In this document: piece by piece, positions 58,021 through 64,000 of the stretch | Position numbering within the stretch: position 1 is the stretch's first letter | How the letters are laid out: every line of letters begins with the position of its first letter | Assembly: GCA_032622095.1 (NCBI GenBank) | Contig: CP136065.1 | Coordinates: 211,278,151-211,342,150, forward strand | DNA: 64,000 nt | Origin: Siphonodentalium dalli | Lineage: Eukaryota; Mollusca; Scaphopoda; Gadilida; Siphonodentaliidae | Direction: 5' to 3' | The notes under the pieces: model-generated | Told to the model about the DNA's origin: nothing | The model's database searches: none | The model's input: only the letters and a program-made list of their open reading frames with translations | Translations under genes and position numbers: made by a program

Positions 58021-58267
58021 TTAACCCTTTCTATACTAAATGGATTCTCCCATTCAGTTATAAAAGTATACATTGGAATGGTCAATTATTCATTTGGAGC
58101 GATGTAATTATAAAGGTGATCAAAGTAGACAAAGTGCAGAAGTGCAGAAGGAGCCTATTTATTGAGGGAAATTTAGATAACTAAGGTCGTTTGTTGAACT
58201 TATTGTCTGAACATTTCCTATGGGATAACTACTCACCAATGATATTCTTTAGTATAAAAAGGGTTGA
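58021..58267. mobile_element. B-family TTAA MITE
   Basis: TTAACCCTTTCTATACTAAA to TTTAGTATAAAAAGGGTTGA. It contains CGTTTGTTGAACTTATTGTC and TCCTATGGGATAACTACTCA, found in the other B copies. Confidence 0.8.
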
Positions 58268-58945
58268 CTGAGAGATGTAATACCTGCATTATTTTTATGA
58301 TGTTATGAAGTTCCCAGGTGGGCATAGATTCAGGTGCTTGGTACTTTCAAACATTCATATTCTCAAATGCACAATTAACACAAAAAAAAATCCAAGTGCA
58401 TACCTCCAAATATCCACATGCCTGTCAATTTATATACATTTATATAGATCTTCTGATACATCGGCATCTAGATGAACAACTGTACTACAAATACTCTATT
58501 TCTGAAAGTTAGTAATTGAAGATTTTATACATTTTGGTATTCAACCAATTAACCATAAAGTACCAACATTTACATCTGGCAAGGGATTTGTGAGTGTATT
58601 ATCTCAATGAGCAAGAAGCAAATTTTGCAATAACAATTTAAAGCATCAATGCAACATGCAGACATCCATCAATATATGAGATCCATATATACAATGTAGA
58701 TCTAGAGCATTTAGAGACATCTCCCAGTAAATATGGTTGTAGTTTATTTCACACATTTTAATATGTGATTTCATCGAAATTACCACCAGTGAAGGAATAT
58801 ATATCTCCAACAAGCCATAATATTAACTATTGGCATCGTCACTAAGGTTGAAATGGTCACCAATGTTGGTACAGCTTGAGAAAAAAATATGCCATCAAAT
58901 TATTGTTTTGGGCTATTAGTAGGCCACATATAAGATTTGTTTCGA

Positions 58946-59346
58946 TTAACCCTTTACCCAACAGAAGGGCCCTGTGCCAATGCATTCTCTTATATATGCG
59001 AGTTGACCATAGGTCGCCTCGCATATATAAGAGAATGCATTGGCTTAACACATTAAAAATTATAAAATTGTTAAAGAATGTAAGAAAAAATGGTAAAAAG
59101 TGTTAAAAAAAAGATTTTTCTTAGGCCAATGCATTCTCTTATATATGCGAGGCGACCTATGGTCGACTCGCATATATAAGAGAATGCATTGGCACAGGGC
59201 ATAACTGTAACTATCAGAATGTGGTCAATGAGCCGGTTCCAATGATATCCATATTTGTATGGTTTTATTGAGACAGACCCAAGATAATTTAGGCTGTTGC
59301 AGCTTTATTTGGCCGGTTTTGGCCGGTTTGTTGGGTAAAGGGTTAA
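58946..59346. mobile_element. C-family TTAA MITE, complete
   Basis: TTAA both sides, two hairpin cassettes, orientation as 29868-30267. Confidence 0.89.
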
Positions 59347-59767
59347 ACAACTGGTTGATTTCATGTGATTAATACTATTCACCATAAGGTGTCTGACCTG
59401 TTCGTGCCATCTGGATATAATGTCCTTAGTAGGAACATCCAGTTATATTCTGTGTTTCGATGGTGTCGATCTTGATATATGGGTCAGTATATGAGACTTG
59501 TATGACATGGTATGAGAGATCACAGATGTTGTGTTCGCCTTCATTTATGGTGGCTTTGTATAAAGGTAGCCTAATTTGTTTTGGGGGATATTGGCCTTCA
59601 CATGAGGAAGTTTATCGTGTGTCTGGGCGGGAATGGTTAGTTGTATTTGTGTTAGTTCACCTTTGTCAAGATTGTTCGACTTCTGTTTCTGAGGTGAGCC
59701 ATACATCGCTGGAGGATGATGTGGGTGTAATGTATGTAGCCATATGTGGGGGTTATTGATTACAAGA

Positions 59768-59992
59768 TTATAGTTTAACAACGGAAGCCAAACTGTCTTA
59801 GTAAAGTGTAGGTCAGTAAGAATTGTCGTAAGTAAATTGCTTGTTAAGTATGATACTTAGATAATTACGTATTTGGTAATACGTAATTACCTAGGTTATC
59901 ATACTTAACAAGCAATTTACTTACGGCAATTCATACCGACCTACGCTTTACTAAGACACTTAGGCTTCCGTTGCTAAACTATAATCTGGTTG
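59768..59992. mobile_element. foldback element
   Basis: TTATAGTTTAACAACGGAAG at the left and CTTCCGTTGCTAAACTATAA at the right; arms pair to a centre near ATTACGTATTTGGTAATACG. Confidence 0.85.
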
Positions 59993-60354
59993 ATTTCATG
60001 GTAAACTTATTTAATAATTGAGCTGACGTAGACTATTTTAACACTAGGCTGACCATCAATAGCTTATTTCCCTCTCTCAAAAACTGAACTATGAGCTTAA
60101 AGAATAAGAGTGTTCATGCAGATTTCAAAAGAACAAAACAGGTTATATATGTTAAGCTGCAACAAAAAACACATTGTGATTTAGTAGATATATGACAAGC
60201 TGTCACACAAAACACAGACACTTTAAGGTTATATGTCAAGCAGCAAAACAAAACACATCATGGGTTCCAGCTTATATGACAAGCCCACCCAAAAAACATC
60301 CAAAGTTACACGAGTTTATATATCAAGCCACCACACAAACACATCGCGACTTAC

Positions 60355-60463
60355 GATCTTCGATTCTTCCTCTTTTTGTTGGCCCGCAGTTGCCGCAGCG
60401 ACGTGAGCGAAGTATTGAATAACTTTCTTAGTATTCTCAGTCTTTCCAGCACCAGACTCACCA
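60355..60463 (-). CDS. myosin heavy chain P-loop/loop 1 exon, copy a
   Basis: This exon encodes the ATP-binding P-loop GESGAGKT followed by [15 protein letters not shown] and a loop 1 ending QQKEEESKI. It is 109 nt: one base completing the upstream T codon, then 36 codons, ending in phase 0 at a gtaagt donor. The acceptor reads tatag. It is the first of two interchangeable exons (the other is at 57361-57475) with the same entry and exit phases. Splicing both in would duplicate the P-loop, so they are almost certainly mutually exclusive. Loop 1 tunes nucleotide release in myosins, so the choice probably sets contraction speed. Which muscle uses this copy cannot be read from the DNA. Confidence 0.94.
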
Positions 60464-60504
60464 CTATACGAAGGTTAATGTTTCAGGTCAATTTTGTAGT
60501 GACC

Positions 60505-60757
60505 AAGCCTTGAAATATTGTGTCTGTCATTTGCAGAATGAGGTTCCCAGAGGGTGAATTTAGTGATGCTATCCCGCATAGCGGGCTAGCATCACCAAAT
60601 TCACCCTCTGGGAATCTCATTCTGCTGAGGTGTAAGCAGAATGAGGTCCCCCAGAGGGTGAATTTGGTGATGCTAGCCCGATATGCGGGATAGCATCACT
60701 AAATTCACCCTCTGGGGACCTCATTCTGCAAATGACAGACACGCTATTTCAAGGCTT
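60505..60757. mobile_element. G-family MITE, short form
   Basis: About 253 bp from AAGCCTTGAAATA to TATTTCAAGGCTT. The two hairpin arms abut with almost no interior, which shows that the hairpin arms are sufficient for the element. Confidence 0.85.
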
Positions 60758-60886
60758 GGTAGTGACATCTCTATCAAATATTATTTTCATGTTTGAGATA
60801 AATAAAATATTTGATAGCTTTATTCTCACACAGGAAGGGTCATGATAATATCTCTATACTGTAGGCCAAACCCTTTTCCATGTCTA

Positions 60887-61024
60887 TACTGTAATGCCAT
60901 AAATAATCAACTCCTTAACCACAGCAGAATTATGGGTAATTTTTCAGGATTTCCAACTAAATCCTGAAAAATTACCCATAATTCTGCTGTGGTTAAGGAG
61001 TCGATTATTTAGGGCATTACTGTA
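60887..61024. mobile_element. F-family foldback element, shortened centre
   Basis: Arms identical in the outer 60 bases; the centre is trimmed to CAGGATTTCCAACTAAATCC. Confidence 0.87.
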
Positions 61025-61119
61025 CACAAACATGGATGTGTCTGACAAGTCTACTGAAACATAATGATGGATTTTTGGCTACAGATACAAACATGGGGAT
61101 GTGTCCAGTGTTCAATTGC

Positions 61120-61930
61120 CTGCCTGAAATATCTTTTGGCCAATTTTTTGGCCAATTCTGATTAGTTTTGGCCAAATTAACCCTTCCATGACTGCAGCTT
61201 CCTGACATTTTGCGAAATCCCTGTGCCAATGCATTCTCTTATATATGCAAGTCTAGTCTCCCATAGGGATCCTCACATATATAAGAGAATACATTGTCCT
61301 AACAATATTTACCTTCACCTTGTTAGCCAGTGCATTCTCTCATATATGCGAGGATCCCTATGGGAGACTCACATATATAAGATAATGCACTGACACAGTA
61401 TATTTAATGCTGCATCAGCGCAGCTCCCGTCATGAAAGGGTTCAAAAAACTTTGGCCAAATTAAATCCTCATTTTCTGGTCTCACAAATAATGATTTTTT
61501 TTTTTTTATTTAACATCTAACATTCTACATAATTATGACCATATCTTCAATTACTGTTTTCAGACTTCTTTAATCCCACCATTGTTACTTGACAACATAT
61601 CTGATTATACCACTACCCACCATCTAACATTCAGCCTTATGACAGACAAAGGATTCATTAGTGTTAGTCCTCATTACTGTTTTATTATAACGTTTGATAG
61701 TGCACTACCATTAGTGCCTTTTGTTACCCTTTAAGTTGTATCACCTAATGAATCAGCAGATCATCATACTATAAATTTGATTCATTCTCGTTACAAAATC
61801 AATTTGGGTTTTTGAATTAGATTTCCAATTTTAATGTACATAAAACTTTGGAAAAAAGTTTGGTCAAATGAAATTTTTTTGGCCATTTTTGAAAACAAAT
61901 TGGCCATCTGCCTATGACAGCATGAACCCT
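61120..61930. mobile_element. GGCCAAATT-rich element with nested A-family MITE
   Basis: TTTTGGCCAATTTTTTGGCC near the left and TTTTTTTGGCCATTTTTGAA near the right; the right border is GACAGCATGAACCCTGG. It is split by the MITE at 61177-61444. Confidence 0.5.
61177..61444. mobile_element. A-family TTAA MITE
   Basis: TTAACCCTTCCATGACTGCA to CTCCCGTCATGAAAGGGTTCA; nested inside a GGCCAAATT-rich element (61120-61930). Confidence 0.8.
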
Positions 61931-61997
61931 GGATGTGTCTGACAAGGTACCTTAACGATTTTATCAAAATGAGTTGCAAGCTTTACTAATAACTCAC

Positions 61998-62025
61998 GTG
62001 ATGAGCATGGACTGATTCTCTCTGT
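61998..62025 (-). CDS. myosin II heavy chain, 28-nt exon before the P-loop (most 5' exon in window)
   Basis: A 28-nt exon encoding DRENQSMLIT, the conserved strand leading into the P-loop of conventional myosin. On the minus strand it is bounded by cttccacag and gtgagtt. It starts with the last two bases of a D codon and ends with two bases of a T codon completed by the first base of either P-loop exon. Vertebrate muscle myosin genes also have a 28-nt exon here, as I recall. Exons for the N-terminal SH3-like domain must lie beyond the right edge, since I found none between 62026 and 64000. Confidence 0.93.
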
Positions 62026-62632
62026 CTGTGGAAGAGAAAAAGGTACTGGGTTAATAAATAGACAGCAGTAAGAACATTCAGATGTTCAATTATCAGAATG
62101 AATGGAACACCCATTTTTCTAAACTAACAATTTTGAGAATTTTGATTAGCGAGTTTCTTATACAATGATTTCAAGCGTAATATTTCCGAATTTCACAAAG
62201 CCTTCAAGTAGTTTTAGATGCAGGCTCAGTTAACTACTGACCCACATATATACAAAATAGTGGGTATGATTACCTGCATAGACTTTCTAAACCATGTGAT
62301 TGCATGTCAGTAGCACCAATCGGAACACACTATTAGTAGTTAAAAGACAAAAGCGTCCAATCGAAACGATTAACGTATAAACACAATGTGACATAATTTG
62401 GGGGAAGCCCGCACATTTCCAAGAAATGACATATAGACGAGACTATGATAGACTCAGTATGTCAGTATGACACTGAGTGTACGTTTACACAGACTGTTTG
62501 CGATGAATAGCCACATATATAGAAAGAAGTAACGATACAAATTCTTAAGGTGGCTCCCAGATGCACAGGATGCACTGGGGTTTTTATTTGTATCAATTGA
62601 AGTTAACTATAGAAATTTTAACAAACCCGAAC
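62026..62632. other. myosin intron upstream of the 28-nt exon
   Basis: No myosin exon or recognisable repeat. The next upstream exon must be further right, because none was seen up to 64000. Confidence 0.5.
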
Positions 62633-62751
62633 TACAGTAATGCTCTAAGTAATCAACTTCTTAACCACAGCAGAATTATGGGTAACTTTTCAGAAAAGTT
62701 ACCCATAATTCTGCTGTGGTTAAGAAGTCGATTACTTAGAGCATTACTGTA
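62633..62751. mobile_element. F-family foldback element, shortest
   Basis: Nearly perfect 119-bp hairpin, centre GGTAACTTTTCAGAAAAGTT. Confidence 0.88.
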
Positions 62752-63117
62752 GATGTTAAAGTCATGTGAAACACTCCGCTGAAGTGTTCCAAACAGAATA
62801 ACGAATAATCATGCCAAAATAAGTTATTTTCATAAATATTATTTCCAAATAGTCAGAAAACAGTATTGTTATAAACGAATTACAAGACAGGATTACTATT
62901 GGTGCAATAAATTGTCATAATGTTTACGCCCAATAATGAGTCCTGAATAAAGTATTAAATATGTACATTTGTGTGTTGTTCAAACTTTGATTTCTTTGAA
63001 ATGGTACAGTTGATATGGTTGGATTTTTTGACAATCTTAATTCATTGCTACATTCTTCCAATAGGGATCGTCTTTTGTTACTATAAGGTTTTATTCAACT
63101 AAATAAGTCCACAATAT

Positions 63118-63573
63118 GTGACCCGCCATATCAAATCCAGTCGGAAGTCGGGATTTTTTTACCCTGTGCCAATGCATTCTCTTATATATGCGAGTCGACC
63201 ATAGGTCGCCTCGCATATATAAGAGAATGCATTGGCCTAACAATTTTTTATCATTTTTTTTAAATAAATGTTTTTTTAAATTTTTAGGACATAAAATAAA
63301 AAACATCCATTACCCTGCAGGGAGCCCCACACATATATAGAAGCATATAGAAGAGTGCTGTCTGTTCATGTTTGTCTGGGGCTCTGTATGGGTGAAATTA
63401 TAAAATTGTTAAAGAATACAAGAAAAAATTATTAAAATTGTAAAAAATTGTTAGGCCAATGTATTCTCTTATATATGAGAGGCGACCAATGGTCGACTCG
63501 CATATATAAGAGAATGCATTGGCACAGGGTAAAAAAATCCCGAATTCCGACTGGATTTGATATGGCGGGTCAC
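63118..63573. mobile_element. MITE with GTGACCCGCCATATC ends and two hairpin cassettes
   Basis: Outer inverted repeats start GTGACCCGCCATATCAAATC and continue for over 50 bases into the CCAATGCATTCTCTTATATA cassette with one mismatch. It does not use TTAA/CCC ends, yet carries the same cassette as the A, C and D families. Confidence 0.85.
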
Positions 63574-63783
63574 GTCTTAATTGGAAATGAATGTCATTCA
63601 TGCAACAAAATGCATGGTTCATCCACAGACTGTGTTTACCCAGCACAGATCTGGGTATTTTAACCATGAGAAATGGACAGACAGAGGGATGATGGATCTG
63701 ATGTCAGCATTATCAGTTCTGTCTCAATATTTGAACCCATCTTCAGACTGATACGCTTCCCAACTCTCAGTGAAAGGGCTTCC

Positions 63784-63880
63784 TATAGCCAGGTGGTTAG
63801 GTCATGGATAAGATCATCGCGGTCTGGGCTAGACGAGGTTGGCACGGGTTCGAACCCAGACATGGGCGAATATCTGGACT
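63784..63880 (+). mobile_element. tRNA-like SINE head
   Basis: TAGCCAGGTGGTTAG (63786) resembles an A box, and GGTTCGAACCC (63847) is a perfect B box. The spacing is about 60 bases. No clean cloverleaf with anticodon stem was found, so a SINE head is likelier than a tRNA gene. Confidence 0.6.
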
Positions 63881-64000
63881 GATTTTCAAGCTTTATCTGA
63901 GTTGAGGGACATCTCAATTTGCCATTCTGATCGATGAATGGCCATATCGATAAGAAATGAGAATTTGTTCATGCTCATTGAAGCAAGCACATTTGAAGCA

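Noticed and set aside
63784-63880. Functional tRNA gene
   Set aside because: A and B boxes are present, but I could not form the acceptor and anticodon stems; more likely a SINE head.

Overview
The window is animal nuclear DNA: AT-rich, intron-dominated and full of short DNA transposons. The host is most likely a mollusc or close lophotrochozoan. The main reason is one long minus-strand gene whose exons spell a muscle myosin II heavy chain very close to scallop myosin as I remember it, with duplicated exons of the kind molluscs use to make striated and catch isoforms. I cannot name the species.

Myosin runs right to left across the whole window (about 62.0 kb to 2.2 kb) and continues beyond both edges. 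I placed 17 sequential exon positions by hand with matching splice sites and phases. Together they give about 728 codons, from just before the P-loop through switch 1, switch 2, the relay helix, loop 2, the reactive-thiol helix, the converter, both light-chain-binding IQ helices and the start of the S2 rod. Three positions are duplicated: the P-loop/loop 1 exon (two copies), the switch 1 exon (two good copies plus one with a destroyed donor) and the exon after loop 2 (two copies). In principle this allows 2 x 2 x 2 motor-domain isoforms.

The largest myosin intron that I can bound with genes inside (17.9-27.8 kb) carries two intronless plus-strand genes for cation-type Cys-loop receptor subunits, about 90% identical, with duplicated upstream DNA and TATA boxes. 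One copy has lost its last ten residues to a stop, and the two differ sharply in the ligand-binding loop C.

Most other DNA is repeats: a ~145-bp array (1-1500), a ~163-bp array with dimer structure (5.5-7.7 kb), a 3.4-kb element with ACCGCGGT-rich ends (8.68-12.06 kb), a 71-bp minisatellite (43.57-45.13 kb), a 5'-truncated LINE with an open reverse transcriptase frame (38.19-40.04 kb), two tRNA-like SINE heads, and many MITEs. Several MITE families share TTAA flanks with CCC/GGG ends (piggyBac-like) but have different terminal repeats, and many contain the same internal hairpin cassette. Nested insertions and sister copies give empty-site evidence for several of them.

All calls rest on hand reading and on remembered family features; no database search or folding program was run.
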